Shown here: positions 49,473 through 59,216 of the stretch, in pieces
Position numbering within the stretch: position 1 is the first letter of the stretch
How the letters are laid out: every line of letters begins with the position of its first letter
Assembly: GCA_005884925.1 (NCBI GenBank)
Contig: VAYU01000025.1
Span: 16,259 to 80,258, forward strand
Direction: 5' to 3'
Source of the DNA: Actinomycetota bacterium
GTDB taxonomy: Bacteria > Actinomycetota > UBA4738 > HRBIN12
Length of the DNA stretch: 64,000 bases
Made by a program: the position numbers and the translations under genes
The notes under the pieces: model-generated
What the model was told of the DNA's origin: nothing
Database searches by the model: none
The model's input: only the letters and a program-made list of their open reading frames with translations

Positions 49473-50135
49473 GTGCGCGTGCTGATCATGGGTTGCGGGC
49501 GGGTCGGTTCCGAACTTTCGCTCGCCTTGCTCGAGGGCGGCCACGACGTGACCGTCATCGACAAGAACCCTGAGGCGTTCTGGCGCTATCCCCCCGGCGA
49601 GGGCGCTCGTCAGATGGTGGGCCTCGGCTTCGATCGGGAACTGCTGGAGGAAGCGGGGATCAAGGACGCCGACGCGTTCATCGCGGTTTCCTCGGGAGAT
49701 AACTCCAACATCGTCTCCGCCCGGGTGGCGCTGGAGCACTTCCACGTGCCCAAGGTGATCGCCCGGATCTACGATCCGCGGCGCGCCGAGATCTACGGAC
49801 GACTCAACATCCCGACGGTCGCGACCACCACGTGGGGCATCAAGCAGATCCAGCTGATGCTCCTGCACGACCGGGAGGAGATCCGCGAGAGCCTCGGAGG
49901 AGGCGACATCCTCCGCGTGCGGGTTCCGGTCCCCGCGCATCTGATCGGCAAGGCCGCCAACACCCTCAACGTCGACGGCAAGATCCTGGTCGCCGGGGTC
50001 TCACGGGGCGGTACGGGGTGCCTCCCGACACCCGAAAGCACCCTGCAGGCGGGCGACTACCTCGTCGTGATGATGGTCAAGGACGGTCTGGAGCTGCTCG
50101 ACCAGCAGCTCGAGCCCGCGTCGGAGCACCACTGA
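49473..50135 (+). CDS. trkA: TrkA/CeoB-type potassium uptake regulatory subunit (first of pair)
   Basis: A 220-aa RCK protein: Rossmann domain beginning IMGCGRVGSELSLALLEGGHDVTVIDKN (NAD(H)-binding GxGxxG and acidic residue), the ISSGDN-like VSSGDNSNI strand, and a C-terminal TrkA-C domain (about 140-220). It corresponds to CeoB of Mycobacterium. RCK proteins gate a potassium channel or transporter in response to nucleotides; no TrkH/KtrB pore is in the window, so it probably acts on a KimA-like permease or a distant pore. GTG at 49473; TGATG overlap with the second trkA. Confidence 0.92.
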   Translation: MRVLIMGCGRVGSELSLALLEGGHDVTVIDKNPEAFWRYPPGEGARQMVGLGFDRELLEEAGIKDADAFIAVSSGDNSNIVSARVALEHFHVPKVIARIYDPRRAEIYGRLNIPTVATTTWGIKQIQLMLLHDREEIRESLGGGDILRVRVPVPAHLIGKAANTLNVDGKILVAGVSRGGTGCLPTPESTLQAGDYLVVMMVKDGLELLDQQLEPASEHH

Positions 50136-50800
50136 TGAGGGTCGTGGTCACCGGGGGCGGGGCGATCGGCCGGCACCTGTCGGCGGATCTGGTGGAGCGC
50201 GGCCACGACGTGACGTTGATCGAGCAGCATCGTTCGGTCGTCGATCGGCTCCGCGAGGAGATCCCCGACGTGAAGGTGATGCTCGGGGATGCCTGCGAGC
50301 CCCGCATCCTCGATGAAGCGCACCTTTCCGATGCGGATGTCGTCGTGGCCGCGACGGGGGACGACGAAGACAACCTGGTCACGTCCCTGCTGGCGAAGCA
50401 GGAGTTCGCCGTGCCGCGCGTGCTCGCCCGGGTGAACCACCCCGGCAACGAGTGGCTGTTCAACGAGCAGTGGGGTGTCGACCAGGCGGTCTCGCCACCG
50501 CACATGCTCACGGCGATGGTCGAGGAGGCCGTCACGACGGGTGACCTGGTCCGGCTGCTTCGGCTGGAGGGCGGACGCGCATCCATCGTCGAGACGAAGC
50601 TGACGGCCGCGTCTCCCGCGGCGGGCAAGGCGCTCTACGAGCTGCGCCTGCCGCCGGATTCGACGATCGTGGCCGTGCTCCGTGAAGGTCACGTCGTGAT
50701 CCCGCAGCCGGAAACGGTGCTCGCGGCCGGCGATGAGCTGGTCGCGCTCGCGGCGCCGGAATCGGAGCTGACGCTCCGCGAGGCGATCGTCGGGGACTGA
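50135..50800 (+). CDS. trkA: TrkA/CeoC-type potassium uptake regulatory subunit (second of pair)
   Basis: A 221-aa paralog of the preceding protein, the CeoC counterpart. It has the VVVTGGGAIGRHLSADLVERGHDVTLIE nucleotide fold (GxGxxG), the DADVVVAATGDDEDNL strand, and TrkA-C features near DSTIVAVLREGHVVIPQPET. ATG at 50135 shares one base with the first gene's stop, so the two are made together and likely form a heteromeric RCK ring. Convergent with kdpE 12 nt downstream. Confidence 0.92.
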   Translation: MRVVVTGGGAIGRHLSADLVERGHDVTLIEQHRSVVDRLREEIPDVKVMLGDACEPRILDEAHLSDADVVVAATGDDEDNLVTSLLAKQEFAVPRVLARVNHPGNEWLFNEQWGVDQAVSPPHMLTAMVEEAVTTGDLVRLLRLEGGRASIVETKLTAASPAAGKALYELRLPPDSTIVAVLREGHVVIPQPETVLAAGDELVALAAPESELTLREAIVGD

Positions 50801-50812
50801 CCGACACATTGC

Positions 50813-51499
50813 TTAGCCGCTCGGCTCGAACCGGTACCCCATCCCGGGCTCGGTGATGAAGTAGCGGGGGCGTGCCGGCTCCGGCTCGAGCTTCCGTCGG
50901 ATCTGCGCCATGTAGACGCGGAGGTAGTTCGTCTCCTCCTCGTATCGCGGGCCCCAGACCTCCTGCAGGAGCTGGCGCTGACTGACCAGCTTCCCCGGAT
51001 GACGGACGAGGATCTCGACGAGGTGCCACTCGGTCGGCGTGAGACGAACGGCCGTTTCGTCGGCGCCGATCACCTTCTTCGCGGCGAGGTCCACGGTGAA
51101 CGCCGCCGTGCGGACCACGGCTTCCTCGTCGTCGGTCGCGATCGCGCGGCGCTCGGACGCTCGCACCCGGGCGAGCAGCTCCCCCATCCCGAACGGTTTG
51201 GTGACGTAGTCATCCGCCCCGGCATCGAGCGCGTCGACCTTCTCGGCCTCCTGCTCGCGCGCCGACAACACGATGATCGGGACGGCGGTCCACGTCCGGA
51301 GGCCCCGGATCACCTCGACACCGTCGATCCCGGGCAGCCCGAGGTCCACGATCACGACGTCGGGGTGACGGCGAGCCGCCAGATCGAGCGCCGCTTCACC
51401 GTCCGGCGCCGTGTCAACGACATACCCCCGGGCGACCAGGTTGGTCCGCAGCCCACGCAGGATCTGAGGCTCGTCATCGACGACGAGCACCCTCGTCAC
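50813..51499 (-). CDS. kdpE: KdpE-type response regulator, copy 2
   Basis: A 228-aa OmpR-family regulator with phospho-acceptor Asp52 (VIVDLGLPGIDG), Lys in YVTKPFGM, and a winged helix (LTPTEWHLVEILVRHPGK, EEETNYLRVYMAQIRRKLE, ITEPGMGYRF) that matches KdpE. GTG at 51499 overlaps kdpD (GTGA). In other bacteria KdpDE induce kdpFABC under potassium limitation; here the ATPase genes are absent and the neighbouring KimA-like gene at 54105 is the likely target, through CGTCAAGA repeats. Confidence 0.93.
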   Translation of the reverse strand: MTRVLVVDDEPQILRGLRTNLVARGYVVDTAPDGEAALDLAARRHPDVVIVDLGLPGIDGVEVIRGLRTWTAVPIIVLSAREQEAEKVDALDAGADDYVTKPFGMGELLARVRASERRAIATDDEEAVVRTAAFTVDLAAKKVIGADETAVRLTPTEWHLVEILVRHPGKLVSQRQLLQEVWGPRYEEETNYLRVYMAQIRRKLEPEPARPRYFITEPGMGYRFEPSG

Positions 51500-53994
51500 G
51501 TCGACGCCGCCCGGAAGGCGAGCACCATCGTGAGCCCGCCACCCGGCGTGTCTTCGACCGAGAGCTCGCCGTCCATCGCCTCGACGAAGCCCTTCGCGAC
51601 GGCGAGCCCGAGCCCGATCCCGTCACGGCTCGTGCCGTCACCCAAGCGCTGGAAGGGACGGAACATCCGTTCGCGGTCCTGCCGCTGAACGCCGGGCCCG
51701 CGGTCGATCACCCGCAGCTCCACGCGCCCGGCCGCCGTCGATCCATGGATCCGCACCGGGCAATCCGGCGCCGTCAGCGCCGACGCGTTGGCAACGATGT
51801 TCGCGATCGCCCGCTCCAGCAGCCCGGGATCCACGTCCATCCGCGGGAGCGTCTCCGGCACGTCGACCACCAGCTCGCGCCCGCCGTCCGGGAGGCTCGC
51901 GAGCGCCTTCGGCACCACCTCGTCGAAGCCGACGACGTCCCGCACCAGCTTCAGGGCCCCGACCTGCAGACGGCTCATGTCGAGGAGGTTCGCGACGAGA
52001 CCGGTGAGCCGGTCGGTCTCGTCCTCGATCGTGCCGAGGAACAGCGCCGTCTCCTCGGGCGACCACACGACCTCGTCGTCGCGGAGGCTCGAGACCGATG
52101 CCTTGATCGACGCGAGGGGGGTCCGCAGATCGTGCGACACCGCGGCGAGGATGGCGGTGCGGAGCGCGTCCGCCTCCGCACGCGCCGCGGACGCCGCGGC
52201 TTCCTGCGCGAGCGCCCGGCCCCGGACGGCGAGCCCGAGCTGGCTCGCGAACGCGGACAGGAGCTGCAAACGATCGGCCGGGAGCGGACTCCCGCGGAGC
52301 GCCAGGACGGTGTCGTGGCCGAGCTGTACGACCTGAGCTGCCTCCTCGGGGATGGTCGGTGCGTCGGCGCCGGCCGCCGCCTCTCGGATCCATCGGCTCT
52401 GGTCGCCGTCCTCCCGGAGACGGAGCACCGAGACCGCATGCAAGCCGAACGTGGTCCGCGCATGCTCGACGAGCTCGGGGAGGGGATCGCCTTCGGCGGC
52501 CACCCGCGCGGTCAGGCGCGCGAGCGCCTCCGCCTCCGCGCCGCGCCGCTGCGCCTCCGCCCGATGCCTCGCCTCACGGTCCACCAGGATGCTCACGCTC
52601 GCGGCGACGACCACGAACACGACGAGGGCGACCACATCCTCGGGGTTGGCGACCTTCCACGTGTGGACCGGGGGCGTGAAGAACCAGTTGATCAGGAGCG
52701 CCGAGACCACCGCAGCCGGGATCGCCGGTCGCAGGCCACCGCCGAACGCGGTCCCGATCACGACCGTCAGGTACAGGAGCATGATCGTGGACAGCGCCAT
52801 CTGCCGGTCGAGCGCGGCGACCGCGATCGTCAGCCCGACGAGGACGACGGCTCCGGCGATCCCCGCGATGAGCTGACGGTCGCTCGAGAGGCCGGTCGCG
52901 ACGCGGCCGCTCACGCGGGCGCGTTGCGACGCCGGCTCGTGGGAGATGACGTGCACGTCGATCGGCCCCGAACCGCGGATCACGTCGAGGACGACCGAGC
53001 CCCCGAGGAGCCCGCGGAACCGGGAACGTCGACCCGCACCGAGAACGACCTGCATGATCCCCTCCACCCGCGCCAGGTCCAAGATCGCGTCCGGCACGCG
53101 CGCCCCGACGACCTCCTCGAACCGGCCACCGACCTGCCGCACGAGATCGCGGATGGCCTCGAGGTGGGGAGCGTCATCCCGGCCGGCATCCGGGATGACG
53201 TGTACGGCCATCAGCTCGCCGCCGCGCCGCGCGGCCATCCGCGCGGCGCGGCGGACCACGGGCTCGTCCTCCGGACCACCGCGCACCGCGACCAGGATCC
53301 GCTCGCGGGCCGTCGCCGGCTCGGAGCCCCGAGCCGGCGACGGCCCCGCTCGCAGCTCCTCGTCGACCCGGTCGGCCATCCACACGAGGGACAGCTCCCG
53401 CAGGCGCGCGAGGTTCTCCTCCCGGAACGTTCGCGCCAACGCGGCGTCCATCCGTTCGGGAGGGAAGACGTTCCCGTGTGCCAACCGGCGCTGGAGCGCC
53501 TGCGGGGTCATGTCCACGAGCTCCAGCTGATCCGCATCCCGTACGAGCGCGTCGGGGACCGTATCGACCGGCGCCTCGCCCGTGATCGCTTCGATCACAT
53601 CGTGCAGCGACTCGAGGTGATGGATGTTGACCGTCGAGAGCACGTCGATCCCGGCGGCGAGGAGCTCCTCGACGTCCTCCCAGCGGTGCCCGTTGCGCGA
53701 CCCGGCGGCGTTCGTATGCGCGAGCTCGTCGACGACCGCGACCTCGGGATGACGGGCCAGCACGGCATCGACATCCATCTCTTCGATCGCGGAACCGTCG
53801 TCATCGCTCCGGTGAGGCACGACCTCCACACCGCGGGTCTGCGCGCCGACCTCCTGTCGGCCGTACGTCTCCACGAAGCCGAGCACAACGTCGGTCCCGC
53901 GGGCACGCCGGCGCCGCGCTTCGTCGAGCATCGCGAACGTCTTGCCGACGCCCGGCGCATACCCGACGTAGATCCTCAGCCGCCCGCGCTCCAT
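51496..53994 (-). CDS. kdpD: Full-length KdpD osmosensitive potassium sensor kinase
   Basis: An 832-aa kinase with the classical order: KdpD N-terminal domain (1-205) with Walker A GYAPGVGKT (11-19) and the VVDELAHTN Walker-B-like box; USP domain (about 235-365, RILVAVRGG ... GAGRRSRFRGLLGGSV); four DUF4118 helices (about 390-490); GAF-like domain; HisKA with His621 in AAVSHDLRTPLASIKAS; ATPase domain. The N-box reads ANIVANAS, less canonical than the usual NLLENA, but the DRGPGV and GIGLGLAVAKG boxes are good. ATG at 53994 gives the family N-terminus and has TAGCCT 7 nt upstream. Confidence 0.95.
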   Translation of the reverse strand: MERGRLRIYVGYAPGVGKTFAMLDEARRRRARGTDVVLGFVETYGRQEVGAQTRGVEVVPHRSDDDGSAIEEMDVDAVLARHPEVAVVDELAHTNAAGSRNGHRWEDVEELLAAGIDVLSTVNIHHLESLHDVIEAITGEAPVDTVPDALVRDADQLELVDMTPQALQRRLAHGNVFPPERMDAALARTFREENLARLRELSLVWMADRVDEELRAGPSPARGSEPATARERILVAVRGGPEDEPVVRRAARMAARRGGELMAVHVIPDAGRDDAPHLEAIRDLVRQVGGRFEEVVGARVPDAILDLARVEGIMQVVLGAGRRSRFRGLLGGSVVLDVIRGSGPIDVHVISHEPASQRARVSGRVATGLSSDRQLIAGIAGAVVLVGLTIAVAALDRQMALSTIMLLYLTVVIGTAFGGGLRPAIPAAVVSALLINWFFTPPVHTWKVANPEDVVALVVFVVVAASVSILVDREARHRAEAQRRGAEAEALARLTARVAAEGDPLPELVEHARTTFGLHAVSVLRLREDGDQSRWIREAAAGADAPTIPEEAAQVVQLGHDTVLALRGSPLPADRLQLLSAFASQLGLAVRGRALAQEAAASAARAEADALRTAILAAVSHDLRTPLASIKASVSSLRDDEVVWSPEETALFLGTIEDETDRLTGLVANLLDMSRLQVGALKLVRDVVGFDEVVPKALASLPDGGRELVVDVPETLPRMDVDPGLLERAIANIVANASALTAPDCPVRIHGSTAAGRVELRVIDRGPGVQRQDRERMFRPFQRLGDGTSRDGIGLGLAVAKGFVEAMDGELSVEDTPGGGLTMVLAFRAAST

Positions 53995-54001
53995 GCTTCG
54001 G

Positions 54002-54029
54002 AGGCTAGCCTCTTGACGCGATCTTGACG
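54002..54029 (-). promoter_or_regulatory. kdpD promoter with 11-bp direct repeats
   Basis: Minus strand: CGTCAAG at 54023-54029 and again at 54012-54018 (11 nt apart), then TAGCCT (54002-54007), then 7 nt to the kdpD ATG. The repeats occupy the -35 region. They resemble the CGTGAAGAT repeats before the other kinase gene, so both may be read by KdpE-type regulators. Confidence 0.55.
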
Positions 54030-54040
54030 TCGCCACGCGA

Positions 54041-54097
54041 TCCCTAGCGGAACCCTGACGCCGCCGCCGGGGGAACCGCTCGTCCGCTCCCTAGCGT
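54041..54097 (+). promoter_or_regulatory. KimA-like copy 2 promoter with TCCCTAGCG direct repeat
   Basis: TCCCTAGCG occurs at 54041-54049 and 54088-54096. The second copy contains the -10 box TAGCGT (54092-54097), 7 nt before the ATG at 54105. A TGACG at 54056-54060 matches the core of the CTTGACG repeats seen from this strand at 54012 and 54023. Confidence 0.45.
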
Positions 54098-54104
54098 GGG
54101 ATGC

Positions 54105-56471
54105 ATGGAACGCGACGTGGATCTCGGGCCGGGCTACGCGTTCAAACGCCTGCTGTTGGGTCGGCCCCTCGCGACGTCCCGGTTGGAGCACGAGCGCCTG
54201 GGCCGGCCCACCGCGCTCGCGGTCTTCTCCTCCGACAACATGTCCTCCGTCGCCTACGCGACCGAGGAGATCCTGCGCGTCTTGATCCCGGCGATCGGGA
54301 TCCTCGCGTTCTCCTACGTGCTGCCGATCTCGGCGGTGATCGTCCTGATCGAGGCGATCTTGATCTTCTCGTACCGCCAGACGATCAAGGCCTATCCGAC
54401 GGCCGGCGGGGCCTACATCGTGACGAAGGACAACCTGGGGCTGCTCCCGGCGCAGCTCGCCGGCGTCGCCCTGCTCGTGGATTACGTCCTGACCGTGAGC
54501 GTCTCGACCGCCGCAGGGGTCCAGGCGATCAGCTCGGTCGTTCCTTTGGGCGTCCCGGTCCGCATCGTCTTCTCCCTGGTGTTCGTCTGGATGATCGCCT
54601 ACGGGAACCTCCTGGGGGTGCGGGAGTCGGGCAAGATCTTCGCCGCGCCCACCTACCTTTTCATCGTCAGCCTCGGTCTCACGTGCATCATGGGGATCTA
54701 TCAGGTGCTGTCCGGCCACCTCCACGCGTTCCCGCTCCAGCAGCAGGTCGCGCACGGGGGCGTCTCGCCCTTCGCAGGGGCGGTCACGGTCTTCATCCTG
54801 CTTCGCGCGTTCGCATCCGGCGGCGCCGCGGTGACGGGCGTCGAAGCGATCTCGAACGGGGTTCCGGCGTTCCGCAAGCCCGAGTGGCACAACGCCCAGA
54901 TCACCTTGGTGTGGATGGGCCTGATCCTAGGGTCGTCGTTCCTCGCCGTGTCGTTCCTGGCGGCCCGGTTGCAGGTGGTCCCCGTTGCGGACGAAAGCAA
55001 GTCGGTTCTCGCGAGCATCGCGCAGGCCGTCTACGGCACCGGCGCGGTGGGTCGGCTCCTGTTCCTGATCCTCCAGGTGGGCACGACCTTGATCCTGATC
55101 CTTGCGGCGAACACCTCGTTCGCCGACTTCCCTCGGCTGGCCAGCTTCCATGCCGGCGATGCCTTCATGCCGCGCCAGCTCACGAAGCGCGGGCACCGGC
55201 TGGTCTTCTCGAACGGGATCGTGGCACTGGCCGCGGCGGCCAGCCTGGTGATCGTCGCGTTCGGCGCGAGCGTCACGAAGATGATCCCGCTCTACGCCCT
55301 GGGGGTGTTCACGTCGTTCACGTTGTCGCAGAGCGGCATGGCCAAGCGCCACCTCCGGCTGCGGGAGAAAGGTTGGAGGTTCGGTCTGTTCGTGAACGGA
55401 TCGGGCGCGATCGCAACCTTCGTCGTGGCGATCGTGATCGCGATCGTCAAGTTCGCGGGTGGCGCGTGGATCGTGATGGTGTTCGTGCCGATCCTCGTCG
55501 CGATCCTGGTGCGCGTGAACAAGACGTACGAGACCGAGGATGAGCAGCTGGTGATCGGGCCCGAGGACCGGGCGAACGGCACCGCGGTCCGGACCGACCA
55601 CACCGCGCTCGTCCTGGTGGATGAGCTGGGCGCCGATACGCTGCACGCCGCGCAGTACGCGCTGACGATCCGCCCGACGCACGTCACGGCGCTGCACCTC
55701 GGGGGTCGTGACCCGGAGCTCGAGGCCGCATGGAAGGACGCCGGGCTGCGGATCCCGCTCGTCGCCGTCCCCGGCGACGAGCGCCCCGGCCGGGCGATCG
55801 CGCGCTACCTCCGTCAACTCGGCGTGACCCGGGACCAGGTCACCGTCATCGTCCCCGCGCCCGCCGACGAGCCCTTCCTGGCCCGGCTCCGACGGATGCG
55901 GGCCTGGGCCGGGCTCGCCGAGTCGGTCCGCGATCTGCCGAACGTCGGCGTGGTCATCGTTCGCGCGCATGGCGCCGCCGCCGATCCGGCCCATCACCAC
56001 CGGATGCAGCTCTCCCCACGCCGTCGTCACGTGGCGTTGATCCTGGTCGAGGACCTGGACCGGGCGGTCCTGAAGGCCTCCCGGTACGCGCGGGGGATCG
56101 AGGCGCTCGAGGTACGGGCCGTGCACGCGGCGAGCGATCCCGACCGCGCCAAGACCTTGATCGACCAGTGGATCGCGTTCGGGTACCTCGCCGGGATCCC
56201 GCTGGACGTCGAGGAATGCAACGATCGCAACATCGAACGCAGCCTGCGACGTTACGTGTCGCGCTTCGAGGACCAAGCGACCGAGGTCACGCTGATCCTC
56301 CCGCGCCGACACTTCCCGAAGCGACGCCACCTCCTGCTGCACGATCGAACCAGCCGCAGGATCGCGAACGCTTTCGCGGAAGAGCCCCACGTGGACGTCG
56401 TCGTCGTGCCGTACTACCTGGGCGATGAGCGGAAGCCGGCACCCGACGCCGAACTCGCCGCTACGAGGTGA
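54105..56471 (+). CDS. KimA-like APC-superfamily transporter with UspA-like C-terminal domains (copy 2)
   Basis: A 788-aa paralog of the transporter at 44651-46990, here on the opposite strand beside kdpDE. It begins with FKRLLLGRPLATSRLEHERLG and ALAVFSSDNMSSVAYATEEIL, the KimA-type N-terminus, then about 12 helices to residue 470 including SYRQTIKAYPTAGGAYIVTKDNLG. The cytoplasmic half holds two USP-like units (HTALVLVDELGADT, HVALILVEDLDRAV) that could bind a nucleotide second messenger. Likely a potassium importer under kdpDE control. ATG at 54105 is leaderless by position; an in-frame GTG three codons earlier is less likely. Its end overlaps the convergent OB-fold gene by 11 nt. Confidence 0.82.
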   Translation: MERDVDLGPGYAFKRLLLGRPLATSRLEHERLGRPTALAVFSSDNMSSVAYATEEILRVLIPAIGILAFSYVLPISAVIVLIEAILIFSYRQTIKAYPTAGGAYIVTKDNLGLLPAQLAGVALLVDYVLTVSVSTAAGVQAISSVVPLGVPVRIVFSLVFVWMIAYGNLLGVRESGKIFAAPTYLFIVSLGLTCIMGIYQVLSGHLHAFPLQQQVAHGGVSPFAGAVTVFILLRAFASGGAAVTGVEAISNGVPAFRKPEWHNAQITLVWMGLILGSSFLAVSFLAARLQVVPVADESKSVLASIAQAVYGTGAVGRLLFLILQVGTTLILILAANTSFADFPRLASFHAGDAFMPRQLTKRGHRLVFSNGIVALAAAASLVIVAFGASVTKMIPLYALGVFTSFTLSQSGMAKRHLRLREKGWRFGLFVNGSGAIATFVVAIVIAIVKFAGGAWIVMVFVPILVAILVRVNKTYETEDEQLVIGPEDRANGTAVRTDHTALVLVDELGADTLHAAQYALTIRPTHVTALHLGGRDPELEAAWKDAGLRIPLVAVPGDERPGRAIARYLRQLGVTRDQVTVIVPAPADEPFLARLRRMRAWAGLAESVRDLPNVGVVIVRAHGAAADPAHHHRMQLSPRRRHVALILVEDLDRAVLKASRYARGIEALEVRAVHAASDPDRAKTLIDQWIAFGYLAGIPLDVEECNDRNIERSLRRYVSRFEDQATEVTLILPRRHFPKRRHLLLHDRTSRRIANAFAEEPHVDVVVVPYYLGDERKPAPDAELAATR

Positions 56472-56820
56472 ATTCGAGCCTCGGGTTGATCATCTGGATG
56501 CCACCGCGCTGTTCCCCCAGCACCCCTTCGACGACCACCTTCGCGCCCAGGCCGAGCCCGCCGATCGCGCGGCGTCCCATGAACCGGACGACGACCTCGC
56601 CCGTGCCGTCGGACACCACGGCTTCGAGCGACTCGTTGTCCTTCATCGGGAACACGGTGAGCCTGCGGATCACGCCCGCGATCTTGACCCGTTGCCGCAG
56701 CGGCGCGTCGGCGACCCGAACCGAGCCGGGCACCCGTTCCGCCCATTCGCGGATCTCGGACTCCAGACGCGTTTCGTCGCTCTCCGTGAGACGCTGAAGG
56801 AAGCGACGGAACCCTCCCAT
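56461..56820 (-). CDS. OB-fold nucleic-acid-binding domain protein
   Basis: A 119-aa actinobacterial OB-fold protein (like Mycobacterium Rv2694c, also near the trkA pair). After an N-terminal helix (FRRFLQRLTESDETRLE) comes a five-strand OB pattern: RVKIAGVIRRLTVFP, LEAVVSDGTGEVVVRFMGRRAI, AKVVVEGVLGEQRGGIQMINPRLE. The function is unknown; the fold suggests binding of single-stranded nucleic acid. ATG at 56820 with TAGGCT 9 nt upstream. Convergent overlap with the transporter gene by 11 nt. Confidence 0.88.
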   Translation of the reverse strand: MGGFRRFLQRLTESDETRLESEIREWAERVPGSVRVADAPLRQRVKIAGVIRRLTVFPMKDNESLEAVVSDGTGEVVVRFMGRRAIGGLGLGAKVVVEGVLGEQRGGIQMINPRLEFTS

Positions 56821-56851
56821 GCCGCGGTGAGCCTATCCGGAACCTTCGGCC

Positions 56852-59104
56852 TCACACGGCCGTGCGCGCCCTGCGGAGATCCTCTTCCAGCTCCGACTTC
56901 CGGTTCTTCGAGACCCAGATCATGGCGGCCAGGATCACGGCACCGACGAGCGCCACCGCGACGCGGATCGCCGTGTCATCGGCGTAGTCGACGACCAGGG
57001 GCGCGATCAGGAGCGCCACGAGGTTCATCACTTTGATCAGCGGGTTCAGCGCCGGACCGGCGGTGTCCTTGAACGGATCGCCGACGGTGTCACCGATCAC
57101 CGCGGCCTTGTGGCTCTCGGAGCCCTTGCCGCCGTAGTTGCCCTCCTCGATGAACTTCTTCGCGTTGTCCCAAGCGCCGCCCGAGTTCGACAGCATCACC
57201 GCGAGCAACTGCCCGGTGAGGATCGCGCCCGCCAGGAAGGCGCCGAGGGCCTCCGCCCCCAGGAAGAAGGCGGCGATCAGGGGCGCCAGGACGGCCAACA
57301 GCCCGGGCGTCATCAGCTCGCGGAGCGACGTCCTCGTGCAGATGTCGACGACCGCGGCGTAGTCGGGCTTCTCCTCGAACGTCATGATCCCGGGGTGGTC
57401 TCGGAACTGGTTGCGGACCTCGACGACCACCTGCATCGCAGCCCGTCCCACCGCGCGGATCGCGAGCGAGGAGAACAGGAACGCGACGCAGCCGCCGAGC
57501 AAGAGCCCGACGAGCACGTCGGGCTGGTCGACCCGGATGCCGAGGAACGTGTAGCCGGCGTTCTCGAGCGCAGCCTCGAACGAGCCGAACAGCGACGTCG
57601 CCGCGATCACCGCGGTCGCGATGGCCATGCCCTTCGTGATGGCCTTGGTCGAGTTGCCGATCGAGTCCAGCCCGCCGAGGATCTCCGCGGGTCGGCCCTG
57701 GAACTCACCGGACATCTCCGCGATGCCCTGCGCGTTGTCCGAGATGGGGCCGAACGTGTCCATCGACACGATCACGCCGACGGTGGTCAACATGCCCATG
57801 CCCGTCAGGGAGATGAAGTAGAGCCGTTCGAAGGCCGTGTGACCGAGGTAGAAGGCCGAGGTCATGGCCGCCCCGATCAGCAACGCCGACCACACGGTGG
57901 ACTCGAGCCCCACCGAGAATCCGGACAGGATCGTGGTCGCGGGACCCGTGACGGTGGCCTCCGCGATCTCCTGTACGGGCTTGTACTTCGCGTCGGTGAA
58001 GTACTGCGTGAGGACCTGGATCAACGATGCGAGGATGAGACCGATCAGCACCGCCGCGAACGGCCGCCAGTCTTTCGTGACCAGCTCGGAGGCGACGAAG
58101 ACGATCGCCGCCGAGAGCGCGGCCGAGATGAAGAAGCCGCGGTTGATCGCCTTCATCCCGTGCTCCTCTTCGGAGCGGGGCGCGACCGACAGGATCCCGA
58201 CGATCGAGGTCAGCACGCCGATCGCACGCACCCAGAGCGGGAACATCACGCCCGCGATCGCACCGACCTCGCTGCCGCTGAACGCCGCCGCGCCCAGGAT
58301 CAGCGATGCGACCAGCGTGACCTCGTAGGACTCGAACAGGTCGGCCGCCATCCCGGCACAGTCCCCGACGTTGTCCCCGACGTTGTCGGCGATCGTCGCG
58401 GCGTTCCGCGGGTCGTCCTCGGGGATGCCCTGCTCGACCTTGCCGACGAGGTCCGCGCCCACGTCGGCGGCCTTCGTGAAGATCCCGCCGCCGACCCGCA
58501 TGAACATCGCGAGGAGCGCGCCGCCGAACCCGAAGCCGACCAGCACGCTCGTCGCGTCGCCCTTGTAGATGATGAGGATCAAGGTCGCGCCGAACAGACC
58601 CATGCCGACCGTGAACATCCCTGCGACGCCGCCGGCGCGGAACGCGATCCGAACCGCCCGGCGGAGGCCGGACTCGCGGGCCGCGTTCGCGGTTCGCACG
58701 TTGGCGCGAACGGCGAGCCACATACCAACGTAGCCGGTGACCATCGACGCGAGGGCGCCGAGCAGGAACGCGATCGAACGCCCGAACCGGATGCTGAGCG
58801 CGCCGTGCTCGGCGTTCTTCGGCACGGGGAGTACGAAGAAGAGCACGACCGCCAGGACGGCGAGGAACACGGCGAGCGTCCGGTACTGGCGGTTGAGGTA
58901 TGCCCTGGCGCCCTCCTGGATGGCGCGGGCGATCTCCTTCATCTTCTCGGTGCCCTCGGGCGCGGCGAGCACCTCGCGGACGAGGTACCAGGCGAACAGC
59001 AACGCGACGAGCGAGACGCCGAAGATGAGCCACAGGGCCAGGTTCTCCCCCGACCCGAACCGCGCTTGGATCGGGCCGCTCTCCTGGGCAAGCCAGCCGA
59101 CCAT
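56852..59104 (-). CDS. hppA: Membrane-bound proton-translocating pyrophosphatase (K+-independent type)
   Basis: A 750-aa, about 16-helix ion pump that uses pyrophosphate hydrolysis to move protons across the membrane. Signature motifs: [21 protein letters not shown], then [20 protein letters not shown], and the late [17 protein letters not shown], which together hold Mg-pyrophosphate. The [10 protein letters not shown] segment has Lys and Thr at the positions that mark potassium-independent enzymes; potassium-dependent ones have Ala and Gly there. ATG at 59104 has a GGAGG ribosome site. It lies 31 nt upstream of the OB-fold gene on the same strand. Confidence 0.96.
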   Translation of the reverse strand: MVGWLAQESGPIQARFGSGENLALWLIFGVSLVALLFAWYLVREVLAAPEGTEKMKEIARAIQEGARAYLNRQYRTLAVFLAVLAVVLFFVLPVPKNAEHGALSIRFGRSIAFLLGALASMVTGYVGMWLAVRANVRTANAARESGLRRAVRIAFRAGGVAGMFTVGMGLFGATLILIIYKGDATSVLVGFGFGGALLAMFMRVGGGIFTKAADVGADLVGKVEQGIPEDDPRNAATIADNVGDNVGDCAGMAADLFESYEVTLVASLILGAAAFSGSEVGAIAGVMFPLWVRAIGVLTSIVGILSVAPRSEEEHGMKAINRGFFISAALSAAIVFVASELVTKDWRPFAAVLIGLILASLIQVLTQYFTDAKYKPVQEIAEATVTGPATTILSGFSVGLESTVWSALLIGAAMTSAFYLGHTAFERLYFISLTGMGMLTTVGVIVSMDTFGPISDNAQGIAEMSGEFQGRPAEILGGLDSIGNSTKAITKGMAIATAVIAATSLFGSFEAALENAGYTFLGIRVDQPDVLVGLLLGGCVAFLFSSLAIRAVGRAAMQVVVEVRNQFRDHPGIMTFEEKPDYAAVVDICTRTSLRELMTPGLLAVLAPLIAAFFLGAEALGAFLAGAILTGQLLAVMLSNSGGAWDNAKKFIEEGNYGGKGSESHKAAVIGDTVGDPFKDTAGPALNPLIKVMNLVALLIAPLVVDYADDTAIRVAVALVGAVILAAMIWVSKNRKSELEEDLRRARTAV

Positions 59105-59216
59105 CGAACCTCCTACGTTGCGAACCGACCCTCGTCCGCGCCGGCGCGTGCGTGCCTGGCGCTGGAACCGCAGAGGATACCCGAGGCCCGGCGCCCTGAC
59201 CTGCGACGTCGGCGGG

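Noticed and set aside
44651-56471. kdpFABC potassium ATPase
   Set aside because: Two KdpDE-type systems suggested it, but no P-type ATPase or KdpA-like gene is present in the window.
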